Source: JAKFDK01 sp036676195
GTDB taxonomy: Bacteria; Bacillota; Sulfobacillia; Symbiobacteriales; ZC4RG38
Reading direction: 5' to 3'
NCBI GenBank assembly: GCA_036676195.1
Contig: JAKFDK010000131.1
Coordinates: 16,827 to 80,826, forward strand
DNA length: 64,000 nucleotides
Positions 17,124 to 23,967 of this stretch are shown in pieces. The stretch's first letter is position 1. Every line of letters begins with the position of its first letter. The translations under genes were made by a program, and so were the position numbers. Under the pieces are notes generated by a model. That model worked only from the letters and a program-made list of their open reading frames with translations, was not told the origin of the DNA and did not search any database.

Positions 17124-17612
17124 TTACGATAGCTTGCGGAGGACTTCGAACAGTTCTTCGTTGTCCGGATGCTTATCGATGGGATGTACATCAATCCACT
17201 TAATGATTCCATCCTTGCCGATGATCATCAGCGCACGCTCGCTGATGCCCTTTTCATCGATCAGGATGCCATATTTTTTGGTAACGTCGCCGTGGGGCCA
17301 GAAGTCGGCGAGCAACGGGTAAGAGATGCCGCCCAGGCTCTTGGCCCACGCCTTGTGGCTGAACACTGAATCCACGCTAATACCCAGCACCTGGGTATTG
17401 TTCCCCTCAAAACGGGACAGGTCGTCCTCGTAAGAGGGCATCTGGGCCGTTCAGACCGGGGTCCAGTCAAGCGGGTAGAACGCAATGAACACGTTCTTCT
17501 GCCCGGCGTAGTCACTCAGACGCACTTCCTGGTCCAGGTGGGAAGGGAGCACGAAATCGGGGGCTTTGTCGCCCACTTTCAAGGTTTTCGTCACCGTAGC
17601 GCCCTTGGGCAT
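17124..17612 (-). CDS. prxU: Selenocysteine peroxiredoxin (AhpC/TSA family)
   Basis: A 162-residue peroxiredoxin interrupted by one in-frame TGA at 17453-17451. It aligns with the peroxidatic Cys of the family: FYPLDWTPVU then TAQMPSYED, so Sec54 is the peroxidatic residue. No other Cys exists in the protein, so it is a 1-Sec enzyme without a resolving residue and must be recycled by an external thiol. It reduces hydroperoxides in the cytoplasm. The ATG at 17612 follows GAAGGAGG. Its own promoter is at 17680-17708. It is co-oriented with, and probably co-transcribed with, the GrdB-like selenoprotein gene. Confidence 0.92.
17418..17453 (-). promoter_or_regulatory. Possible SECIS element of prxU
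   Basis: Downstream of the UGA, CAG/CTG and CCTC/GAGG pair around a TTAC loop with an internal loop. The fold is weaker than that in the neighbouring selenoprotein gene. Confidence 0.35.
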
Positions 17613-17679
17613 CGGATCGCCTCCTTCTCTTGCAACCGGCTGCACAGGAAACCCAAAGCAAGAGTATGTACCTAAATCT

Positions 17680-17708
17680 ATAATACTATTCGGCAAGTCG
17701 CACGCCAA
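17680..17708 (-). promoter_or_regulatory. Sigma-A-type promoter of prxU
   Basis: On the minus strand TTGGCG, a 17-base spacer and TATTAT; leader about 60 bases to the ATG at 17612. Confidence 0.7.
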
Positions 17709-17863
17709 TCCGGTCGATGACCTAGATCAATGTCTCATGCCCGGACAAAATAGGGCCTTGACACCAGTTGTGCCGGAACACCCATCTGGTCCGTTAAGCG
17801 GAAAGATGTCCAAGCAGGAATTCCTGGTCCGGATGGCAAATGGAGATGCCGGAGGTGGCAGGG

Positions 17864-17971
17864 ATGGCCGTTTGGAAGTGCAAGGGCTGCGGTCACGAGC
17901 AGGAAGGGCGTTGCAAGCCACGTAAGTGCCCGACGTGCAGTGGTCAGGATTCATTTGACAAGAAGGCCTAG
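17864..17971 (+). CDS. RCKP-type rubredoxin-like zinc/iron ribbon protein
   Basis: A 35-residue protein with two CxxC knuckles, KCKGCGH and KCPTCSG, and the central RCKPRKCP signature. It resembles the rubredoxin-like C-terminal domain of rubrerythrins standing alone, so it should bind one Fe or Zn through four Cys and may carry electrons. GGAGGTGGCAGGG lies immediately before the ATG. It diverges from the selenoprotein peroxiredoxin gene about 250 bases away, which suggests a shared oxidative-stress context (inference). It is followed by a terminator. Confidence 0.8.
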   Translation: MAVWKCKGCGHEQEGRCKPRKCPTCSGQDSFDKKA

Positions 17972-17977
17972 ACCCAC

Positions 17978-18003
17978 GGGGCCGCCACCGGGTGTGGCGG
18001 CCC
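17978..18003. terminator. Hairpin between convergent genes
   Basis: Perfect GGGCCGCCAC/GTGGCGGCCC stem a few bases after the rubredoxin-like stop and before the convergent gene at 18,020; no T-run. Confidence 0.6.
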
Positions 18004-18019
18004 TCCGCATTGGCTCGGG

Positions 18020-18544
18020 CTAGCGGTGACTGAAATAGACAGACAGGTCTCGGCCCCGCCGGTTCAGAACTGTGGGCAGGCAAAGCTGGGTCCGGCATTC
18101 ACCACCGACATCCAGGCGCAGGTTCCACTGTTCGGCCGCCGTTCCGTCGGGTGCCACGGCCCGCAGACTATAGAACCCCGGCGGCAGGTCCGCCACCTGG
18201 AAGCGACCCAGGCGGTCGGTCTCCTCCACCGCCACCGGAATTCCCATTAGCGGGCCGAAGAATACCTCGACCACACAATCGACGATCCCCATGCCGGCGG
18301 TATCCAGGACCCGGCCTTCCAGGCGGCCGGCTGCCGACTGGACAGCCGAGGCCCCGAGATGGTTCTGTACCGTAACGGTCACTTTCTGTTGGTCCACCTG
18401 ACTCTGGTGGGTCCGCACCGCCAGGTCCTGGCGGGTGTCGGAGTGGTGAGACGCGTCCTGGGTGGCGGTCTGGTCGGTTTTCTGGTTGTTGGTCTGGTCC
18501 AGATCCGCATCCTGCCGGGTCAGGCGCCGCAGATCCTCACTCAC
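18020..18544 (-). CDS. Gln-rich protein with carboxypeptidase-regulatory-like domain
   Basis: A 174-residue protein. Residues 1-70 are hydrophilic and rich in Gln, Thr, Asp and Asn (DQTNNQKTDQTATQD, QSQVDQQKVTVTVQN). Residues 72-170 form a beta-sandwich with GRVLDTAGMGIVDCVVEV and LPPGFYSLRAVAPDG, as in carboxypeptidase regulatory-like (transthyretin-type) domains. No signal peptide. The N-terminal motif resembles the middle of the two proteins encoded upstream in the same unit. Its GTG start follows GGAGGTG. It is the last gene of a three-gene minus-strand unit and is a candidate spore surface protein, by promoter and composition. Confidence 0.75.
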   Translation of the reverse strand: MSEDLRRLTRQDADLDQTNNQKTDQTATQDASHHSDTRQDLAVRTHQSQVDQQKVTVTVQNHLGASAVQSAAGRLEGRVLDTAGMGIVDCVVEVFFGPLMGIPVAVEETDRLGRFQVADLPPGFYSLRAVAPDGTAAEQWNLRLDVGGECRTQLCLPTVLNRRGRDLSVYFSHR

Positions 18545-18565
18545 CGTGGCACCTCCGTTCAGGAG

Positions 18566-18590
18566 GGGGGAAAGGCTTTACCTTTCCCCC
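18566..18590 (-). other. Intra-operon hairpin
   Basis: Perfect GGGGGAAAGG/CCTTTCCCCC stem with a 5-base loop between the second and third Gln-rich genes. No T-run follows, so an mRNA stability or processing role is more likely than termination. Confidence 0.5.
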
Positions 18591-18598
18591 TCACAGGG

Positions 18599-19084
18599 TT
18601 AGTCTTTGTGATCCTTGTGCTGGCGAGCCAGCATGACCATGAGTTTGGCCAAGATCTCCTGCCACTGCTTCTGGGCCTGATGCTGGAACTGCACCTGCCA
18701 TTGGAACTGCTTTTGCCACTGCTCCTGCCACTGGGACTGCCATTGGACCATCCACTGCCACTGGCTTTGCCACTGTTCCTGGATCTGCTTCTGCCACTGG
18801 GCCTGCCACTGCTCCTGAACCTGGGCCTGGGTCTGGGTGTTGGTGTCGGTGTCGTGGACTTTCTGGTCGTTGGTCTGGTTGATGGTGACCCGCTGGTTGG
18901 TGTCCTCAGCCTCGTAATCCTGCTTTTTCTTTTCCTGCTGTTGAACAGTCTGGGTCTTGTCATGCCCAGTCTTATCAATAAAGTCGGAGTCCTTCAGTTT
19001 CGGATCGTTGTCCTGCCACTGTTTCTGCTTGTCGCCATCACCGCCGGCGTGCTTGGGCTCCCGGTCCTTGTGGTCATGGAACAT
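18599..19084 (-). CDS. Gln/Trp alternating-repeat protein, candidate spore coat component
   Basis: A 161-residue low-complexity protein of no known family. Residues 1-75 are charged and hydrophilic (Asp, Lys, Gln, Thr). From about 85 to 145 every second residue is Gln while the others are mostly Trp with Ala, Lys, Ile, Phe, Val and Glu (for example QEQWQSQWQW). Strict alternation gives a beta-strand with one all-Gln face and one aromatic face, an amyloid-like pattern. The C-terminus is LAKLMVMLARQHKDHKD. No signal peptide or membrane helix. It starts 16 bases after the preceding Gln-rich gene with GGGGGG before the ATG. The DNA keeps normal GC content and codons, so it looks maintained. Confidence 0.75.
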   Translation of the reverse strand: MFHDHKDREPKHAGGDGDKQKQWQDNDPKLKDSDFIDKTGHDKTQTVQQQEKKKQDYEAEDTNQRVTINQTNDQKVHDTDTNTQTQAQVQEQWQAQWQKQIQEQWQSQWQWMVQWQSQWQEQWQKQFQWQVQFQHQAQKQWQEILAKLMVMLARQHKDHKD

Positions 19085-19100
19085 GGTTACGTTCCCCCCC

Positions 19101-19481
19101 TTAATCCGAGTAACGCTTGCCCCGCTCGCCGAGGGCGACCACGACCAACTGGATCAGTTCCTGGAACTGTTGCTGCAATTGGATCTGGAACTGCAACTGG
19201 GCCTGATACTGGTCCTGCCACTGCTTCTGCCACTGTTGCTGCAGTTGTAGCTGAAATTGCAGTTGCGCCTGATACTGGGCCTGATGCTGCTCCTGCAATT
19301 GCAGCGCTAGTTGCTCCTGGACCTGAGCCTGGGCCTGGGTGTCTTCGTCCGTCACGTTCAGGTTGTTGTTCTGCGTTGCGCTGACGTTTTGGCGGAAAAA
19401 CTCGAATTCCTTTTCAATATCGATCTCCCGCAGCTTCTGCTGGGGGTTGTCATCGGGAACGTCGAGATCGAACATGCCCAC
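19101..19481 (-). CDS. Gln alternating-repeat protein, paralogue of the next gene
   Basis: A 126-residue protein, first gene of a three-gene unit. Residues 1-45 are acidic (FDLDVPDDNPQQ, then EKEFEFFRQNV), followed by an NVTDEDTQAQAQVQEQL segment shared with its downstream paralogue, and then about 60 residues with Gln at every second position alternating with Leu, Phe, Tyr, Trp, Ala and His. The tail is LIQLVVVALGERGKRYSD. The GTG at 19481 (GGGAGG 9 bases upstream) is preferred to the ATG two codons later. A sigma-K-like promoter lies at 19560-19587. Structural role inferred; no enzymatic motif. Confidence 0.75.
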   Translation of the reverse strand: MGMFDLDVPDDNPQQKLREIDIEKEFEFFRQNVSATQNNNLNVTDEDTQAQAQVQEQLALQLQEQHQAQYQAQLQFQLQLQQQWQKQWQDQYQAQLQFQIQLQQQFQELIQLVVVALGERGKRYSD

Positions 19482-19559
19482 GCCGGAAAACCTCCCTCCG
19501 CCGTCGCAACCTGGATGCACGAATCATCGGTGGATCCTCAAGCAATCTGGTCCCAAGGT

Positions 19560-19587
19560 TACAATATGTCTATTTTCACCGAAGGGT
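19560..19587 (-). promoter_or_regulatory. Sigma-K-like sporulation promoter
   Basis: On the minus strand AC, 17 bases, then CATATTGTA, matching the sigma-K pattern AC-N(16-17)-CATANNNTA. It precedes the three Gln-rich genes with a leader of about 70 bases. Confidence 0.6.
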
Positions 19588-19608
19588 TCTTTGTTCGCTA
19601 AACATATT

Positions 19609-19656
19609 TCAAAAAATATACCGACCAGAGAGAAGCAGACGCTTCCCTCTGGTCGG
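19609..19656 (-). terminator. Strong terminator after the Pro/Ala/Gln-rich gene
   Basis: CCGACCAGAG/CTCTGGTCGG with a further GAAGC/GCTTC inner stem, followed on the minus strand by TATATTTTTT. Confidence 0.9.
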
Positions 19657-19668
19657 TCTGGCGGCCCA

Positions 19669-20400
19669 TTAGCCGGGACCGGCGTCCCCCGGCCTGCTCT
19701 GCATCCGGCGGGCCAGGGACTTGAACTGGGCCTGGAGCTGACGCTGCAGCTCGGCCTGCTGCTCCTGCAACTCCTGCCACTGCTGCTGCTGCTGCTTCCA
19801 CTGCTGCTCTTGCTCCTGGACCATCTGGGCGTGCTGTTGGCGCAGGCCCGTAATCATGCCAGGCTCCTTGGGTTTGGCCACAACCGGGCGGGGCGTGACC
19901 TTCGGGGCCGGCGCTGCCGGCTGCGGGGCCGGTGCGGCCGCTACCGGTGCGGTTGCTACCGGTGCGGTTGCTACCGGTGCGGTTGCTACCGGCGCCGCCA
20001 ATACTGGGTTGGCGGACAGCGGCGGCGGCGCCAGCGCGATGATACTCTCCGCAGACACGACGACGGGGACGGCGATCTGCCTGGGGGATGTCTCCTGCAA
20101 CCCGGCAGTCGCGCTGCCTGCTGCTTCAGCAGCAGCCGGTGGTTCCGGGGCCGGGGTCCGGGCCTGTAGTACGGCCGGGTCATGAGGGCTCCCATGTGTC
20201 AGGTCAGGCGCCGGCGCACGCCGGCTGCTGGTCAGACCGCTGTCCAGGGCGACCTGCTGCACCCGCACGGCCGGAACTGCCTCCGGCTGAGAGGGCTGCG
20301 GGGGGACCACTGTGGCCACGGGCTGGGGTTCGGCTGCACGGGCGATGGGGGCCTGCGGTGGCACCGGCAGGCTGTGCAGGATACGGGCGTGAAGGGCCAT
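19669..20400 (-). CDS. Pro/Ala-rich protein with Gln-rich coiled C-terminus
   Basis: A 243-residue protein of no known family. Residues 1-175 are a Pro/Ala/Val-rich disordered region including tandem APVAT units coded by a 15-bp DNA repeat. Residues 180-235 are Gln-rich (QQWKQQQQQWQELQEQQ), here with heptad-like rather than alternating spacing, so probably a coiled coil. Start ATG 20400 follows AGGAGGG. It is the only gene of its unit, with a sigma-K-like promoter 30 bases upstream of the start and a strong terminator. Likely a companion of the other Gln-rich proteins in a spore surface layer (inference). Confidence 0.7.
   Translation of the reverse strand: MALHARILHSLPVPPQAPIARAAEPQPVATVVPPQPSQPEAVPAVRVQQVALDSGLTSSRRAPAPDLTHGSPHDPAVLQARTPAPEPPAAAEAAGSATAGLQETSPRQIAVPVVVSAESIIALAPPPLSANPVLAAPVATAPVATAPVATAPVAAAPAPQPAAPAPKVTPRPVVAKPKEPGMITGLRQQHAQMVQEQEQQWKQQQQQWQELQEQQAELQRQLQAQFKSLARRMQSRPGDAGPG
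19931..19990. repeat. Four tandem 15-bp units inside a coding region
   Basis: Three identical copies of GGTGCGGTTGCTACC (19946-19990) preceded by a diverged copy. They code for repeated APVAT-type pentapeptides. Confidence 0.9.
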
Positions 20401-20437
20401 AAACTTCCCTCCTGTCGCAGAAACGGCTGTCCAAAGA

Positions 20438-20465
20438 TAGGTTATGTAAGCGTTGTGGTCGATGT
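20438..20465 (-). promoter_or_regulatory. Sigma-K-like sporulation promoter
   Basis: On the minus strand AC, 17 bases, then CATAACCTA. Same spacing as the promoter at 19560-19587. Predicted start is about 30 bases before the ATG at 20400. Confidence 0.6.
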
Positions 20466-20510
20466 CTCTCCTCTGCCCCGCCTCAGTGTTGTCCCAAAGG
20501 AGTGCGTGGG

Positions 20511-20891
20511 TCAGCCAGATTGGGTCCCACCCGAGGGGGGCAGCCCAGTTGTGGTTTGCACCTGAATGCCCTTGAAGATGGCCTGTAAGAAAGACACGTC
20601 CTGGTTGCGCACGACAAGTAACTGGCCCTGCGTGTCCAGCGAGGCCAACAATACCTCGGCAGGCCCGGCGGCGCCACGGGCGGCCAGTTCTGTCTGCAGC
20701 CAGCATTCGCAGGGCCGTGAAGGCCCGCCAGATGGGAACGTCCTGGCTGATCAACAGGTGGCCGCGGCCGAACCGATCAGAACCTGAACAGCCACGTCGT
20801 AAGGACGGGCCTGAAACTGCAGTCCCCGTCCGAGAATACGGAACAGCAGAATGGTTAACGGGTAAACGACAAGGGCGCGCAGGGCCAGCAT
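20511..20891 (-). pseudogene. Degraded DUF421 (YetF-like) membrane protein gene
   Basis: ATG 20891 with GGAGGG upstream starts a membrane segment and RPYDVAVQVLIGSAAAT, typical of the DUF421/YetF family. A one-base loss then shifts the frame (LLISQDVPIWRAFTALRM continues in the next frame), and a second lesion precedes a hydrophilic tail (LLASLDTQGQLLVVRNQDVS) ending at 20511. About 125 codons remain of the usual ~220, so the middle is missing. YetF proteins are linked to spore germination and membrane functions in Bacillus. The family call rests on short matches. Confidence 0.6.
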
Positions 20892-20963
20892 GACAAATTC
20901 CCTCCGGGGCGTAGTGTATACGCCTCGGAGGGAACATTAGCCGCGCTCCGGGGACTGTCACGG

Positions 20964-22499
20964 TCAGGAACTGCGGCGGCGCTTGCGCATGAGCGCCAGG
21001 GCGCCCAGGCCGGTGATTACCGCCGCACCGAGGCCAGCCAGATGCCCCGGCAGCAGTCCGGGCACGCCCAGGAATGCCTTCTGCACCTGCAGCGACGCCG
21101 AACCCGTGACCATAACGCCAGGCATCCGCCCGCCGGCCAGAATCGTGTTGGTGCCCAGGTCGGACTCGCTCCCCGCCTGCAGGGTCAGCTTCACCTGAGC
21201 CGGCTGTTCGGGGGTGACCTTCACCGTCGCCCGGTCAAACGTACCGGTCACCTGGTACGGCAGGTCGGGCAGTTCCAGGGTGAGTTCCCCGGTGCTCTGG
21301 CCCACCGCCTGAATCTCGACAGTGCCGGTCACCGTGCCCCCCTGGAACACCGGTTTGTCCGGCAGGTTCACCCGCACATGGAAGGCCGGTGCGGCGGCGG
21401 CGACCCGGCCAATTTCGCCGGTGCCGAAGGCGGCGTACCAGACGCCCCCACCGGGCGCCGGCGCCAGCCACTGGGCCCAGTTCTTGTGCCCAGGCAGCGG
21501 GTATTCGACCACGGTGTACGAGTCGGGCAGCACATGGGCAATGCGCCCACCCTCATGCTCGGCCGTCCAGATGCCATCGGCCGCCGCCAACACGTCGTTG
21601 GGCCGGGCTACCGCCGCATGTTCCTCCGGGTCCGGCAAACGCAGGCGTACCTCCCGCAGGGCCTGGCCCGTCTCGGCGTCCATTACCAGCAGGGAGCTGG
21701 TGGCATGCCCGGCGATCCACACCCGGCCCAGGGCATCAATGGCCAGGTCGGAGGGGGCCCAGAACTTTTCCGGCACCGCAAATGTTTCTTGCTTGCCCGC
21801 CGTCACACGAATGATGCGGTTCTTGCCCGCCTCGGCATACCACAGCCGGCCCTTGGCGTCCATCGCCAGTCCGTAGGGGTAGGGCTTTCGGTTCGCCCTG
21901 GCGCCGGCCTCGGCGGGCGGGCTGGTCAGCACGGCGGTCGCATCCAGGGGGTGGCCGGGCTGCCGGGACGCGTCCGGAGTCAGGGGCACCGTGCCGACTC
22001 GCCCGCCGTTGATGTCGGTGAAGACAAAACCGGCGGGGGTCTGGCTGAACATGGCCGGAGCCGCGCCATTGACCGGCCACAGGGAGTATGCACCGGTTTC
22101 GGGGTCGGTCACCTGCACCAGACGTCCGGGCCGGTCCGGTCCCTGTTCAAATTCGTAGTCAGTGGCCCACAGGTCGCCCGCCTGTCCGGGCTGGATCAGG
22201 AACGGCTTGAAGTCTGCCGGCAACGGCAGCAGATCCCACACCCCTGTCGCCGGGTCCAGCCGCCCCAGTTGCCGGGTTTTGTCCAGGGTGACCCAGACCC
22301 GCTGCCGGGTATCCAGGGCGATGCCCCAAGGTCCCGGGTTCTCGCCCGGCAGCTTGTAGATAGTAACAGGACCGGTTTGTACCTGCTCCGCCCGGCCGGC
22401 CGGTTGCAGTTGCGGGCTGGCCGCACCCGACGCCCCGCCCGTGAGTAGCAACACCGTGACCCCGGCCAGCATACCGGCCGCTTGACGCCTAAAATTCAT
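20964..22499 (-). CDS. Streptogramin-lyase-like beta-propeller, membrane anchored
   Basis: A 511-residue exported protein. A signal peptide (residues 1-27) is followed by Vgb/NHL-type propeller blades with repeated GLAMDAKGRLWYAEAG and DLAIDALGRVWIAGH motifs (residues 45-375), an immunoglobulin-like beta domain (380-480), and a C-terminal membrane helix with RKRRRSS, an LPXTG-less anchor. Virginiamycin B lyase shares the propeller, but the extra domains argue for a structural or binding role. It overlaps the ZIP transporter gene by 11 bases and is the third gene of an operon with a cupredoxin, which suggests a metal-linked envelope function (inference). Confidence 0.75.
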   Translation of the reverse strand: MNFRRQAAGMLAGVTVLLLTGGASGAASPQLQPAGRAEQVQTGPVTIYKLPGENPGPWGIALDTRQRVWVTLDKTRQLGRLDPATGVWDLLPLPADFKPFLIQPGQAGDLWATDYEFEQGPDRPGRLVQVTDPETGAYSLWPVNGAAPAMFSQTPAGFVFTDINGGRVGTVPLTPDASRQPGHPLDATAVLTSPPAEAGARANRKPYPYGLAMDAKGRLWYAEAGKNRIIRVTAGKQETFAVPEKFWAPSDLAIDALGRVWIAGHATSSLLVMDAETGQALREVRLRLPDPEEHAAVARPNDVLAAADGIWTAEHEGGRIAHVLPDSYTVVEYPLPGHKNWAQWLAPAPGGGVWYAAFGTGEIGRVAAAAPAFHVRVNLPDKPVFQGGTVTGTVEIQAVGQSTGELTLELPDLPYQVTGTFDRATVKVTPEQPAQVKLTLQAGSESDLGTNTILAGGRMPGVMVTGSASLQVQKAFLGVPGLLPGHLAGLGAAVITGLGALALMRKRRRSS

Positions 22500-23220
22500 G
22501 TAACCACCCCACCAGATAAAGAACCACCAACCCCAATACCATACCGGTAGCATGCCGGCGCCCGCCCGGCGCCAGGAAATGGGTCAGGGCCCAGGCCAGG
22601 GCGCCGGTGCCGGCGGCGTAGATGAAGTTGCCCACCAGTCCGGGCGCCTTCCAGGTGCCCAGCAGAGCCCCGATGGCGATGGGCAGGCCGGCTGCCAGGG
22701 CCAGCGGTAACAGGCGGTCTTGTGGCCGCATGAGCAGGCCCATGGTCCAACCCTCGGCCACCTTATGCAAGACGAAACTGAGCAGGGGCAGCACCCGCAG
22801 GGCCGATTCCAGGCCATGGCTGAGGTTGTATCCCATTACCAGCCCTTCGCCAAGGGTATGGAGGCCCACACCCACTGCCCAGCCCCAGGCGGGTGCCTGC
22901 TCGGCCCACCGGGCCGGACCCAGCAGGCCCAGGCCAAACATGGCCACCAGTGCCAGTTGGAGCGGAACGTTGCCAAGGCCCATGCCCAGGTTGGCGGACA
23001 GCAGGGCCAGGTCAAGGAACAGGAACAGCAGCGCCCCTCCGGCCATACCCCGCACCAGCGGGTCCACCGCCCGGGCGGCCATGGACCGGGCCAGCCACAG
23101 GCCCAGGGCCAGGGGCGGCAGGGCGGCCGCCACCGCCAGACCCAACGCTGCCACCGCCGACAGGGGCTCACCGGCATGACCGCCCAGGCCGTGCGCCAGA
23201 ATGATGATCGGGCCGGTCAT
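22489..23220 (-). CDS. ZIP-family metal transporter
   Basis: A 243-residue protein with about eight membrane helices. ZIP metal-site motifs are in helices IV and V: HTLGEGLVMG and HKVAEGW. An early HGLGGHAG stretch near the N-terminus adds further His. Family members move zinc, iron or manganese into the cytoplasm. It shares a 4-base overlap with the cupredoxin gene upstream and an 11-base overlap with the propeller gene downstream, so the three are one operon. Confidence 0.85.
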   Translation of the reverse strand: MTGPIIILAHGLGGHAGEPLSAVAALGLAVAAALPPLALGLWLARSMAARAVDPLVRGMAGGALLFLFLDLALLSANLGMGLGNVPLQLALVAMFGLGLLGPARWAEQAPAWGWAVGVGLHTLGEGLVMGYNLSHGLESALRVLPLLSFVLHKVAEGWTMGLLMRPQDRLLPLALAAGLPIAIGALLGTWKAPGLVGNFIYAAGTGALAWALTHFLAPGGRRHATGMVLGLVVLYLVGWLHEF

Positions 23221-23576
23221 GGCTCCACCACCAGCACACCCTTGTGGTCAGCATGGCCGACGCCGCAAAATACCGTGCAGTACATAAAGAATCTTCCTTC
23301 CCGGTTCGCCTCAAATTCAACGGCGATTTCCTGCCCGGCGGTAATTTGCCGGTTCACGTTGTATTCGCGAATGGCCAGCCCGTGGACGACATCCTTACTG
23401 GTGACCACCAGGCGAACCTTTTCCCCCTTCTTGACCCGCACCTCCGGCGGGTCGTAAGCAAACTGGCTGGCAACGATGCGGATTTCCCGCACCCCGGCCC
23501 CGGCATCCCGGCCTGTCCCGGTGCAGGCACCCACCAGTAAAGCGACGGCGACCAGCAGCGGCAGGATGGCACGCAT
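23217..23576 (-). CDS. Cupredoxin-domain lipoprotein (CuA-like)
   Basis: A 119-residue lipoprotein (lipobox VGAC) with a cytochrome c oxidase subunit II-like cupredoxin fold. The copper loop reads YCTVFCGVGHADHKG with an upstream His in DVVHGL. Spacing C-x3-C-x3-H matches the binuclear CuA centre, but the usual Met ligand three residues after His is replaced by His. No oxidase subunit I or III is nearby, so it may be a copper chaperone or an electron carrier rather than part of an oxidase. First gene of the operon; AGGAGCGAGGGGA precedes the ATG. Confidence 0.8.
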   Translation of the reverse strand: MRAILPLLVAVALLVGACTGTGRDAGAGVREIRIVASQFAYDPPEVRVKKGEKVRLVVTSKDVVHGLAIREYNVNRQITAGQEIAVEFEANREGRFFMYCTVFCGVGHADHKGVLVVEP

Positions 23577-23695
23577 TCCCCTCGCTCCTTTGACTGTAGC
23601 GTTGGCCAGATTACATGGCAGCACTGATTGCAGCGTATCCTGTGATCAGGCCTGAATCATCCGGAGCGCCGACGCTCCGGGGGGTGAGCGGTCAT

Positions 23696-23941
23696 ATGAC
23701 CATTTGTGTAGATTTTTGCAGCGCCAACCTGCACGACGGATCGGCATCCGTTCTGGCCAGGTTGCAACGGGAGTTCCCGCAGGTACGGGTACGCGAGTTC
23801 GGCTGCCTGGGCCGTTGCGAGGAGTGCGCCGCCGGTCTGTATTGTCTGGTGAACGGCATCTGGGTGGGTGGGCGCACCCCGGATGAACTGTGGCAGAACG
23901 TACTGGCAGAACTCCGGCGCTGTTTGGAGCAGCAGACCTGA
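23696..23941 (+). CDS. YuzB-like protein (DUF1450)
   Basis: An 81-residue small protein with five conserved-type Cys (CVDFC, CLGRCEEC) in a thioredoxin-like fold, matching the YuzB/DUF1450 family of Bacillota. Function unknown; a metal or redox site is likely. ATG 23696 follows GGGGGGTGAG. It diverges from the cupredoxin operon and converges with the Lon-domain gene. A second, more distant relative lies at 34,493-34,753. Confidence 0.8.
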   Translation: MTICVDFCSANLHDGSASVLARLQREFPQVRVREFGCLGRCEECAAGLYCLVNGIWVGGRTPDELWQNVLAELRRCLEQQT

Positions 23942-23967
23942 AACAGCAGGGGCCGGCCCGTCCGGGG

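Noticed and set aside
18599..19481. Repetitive DNA that could suggest a CRISPR or minisatellite
   Set aside because: The repetition comes from Gln codons and Trp codons in frame; there are no regular spacers and the frame is intact.
20740..20760. TGA in the DUF421-like gene read as selenocysteine
   Set aside because: The family has no redox residue there, and the protein continues in a different frame, so it is a frameshift.
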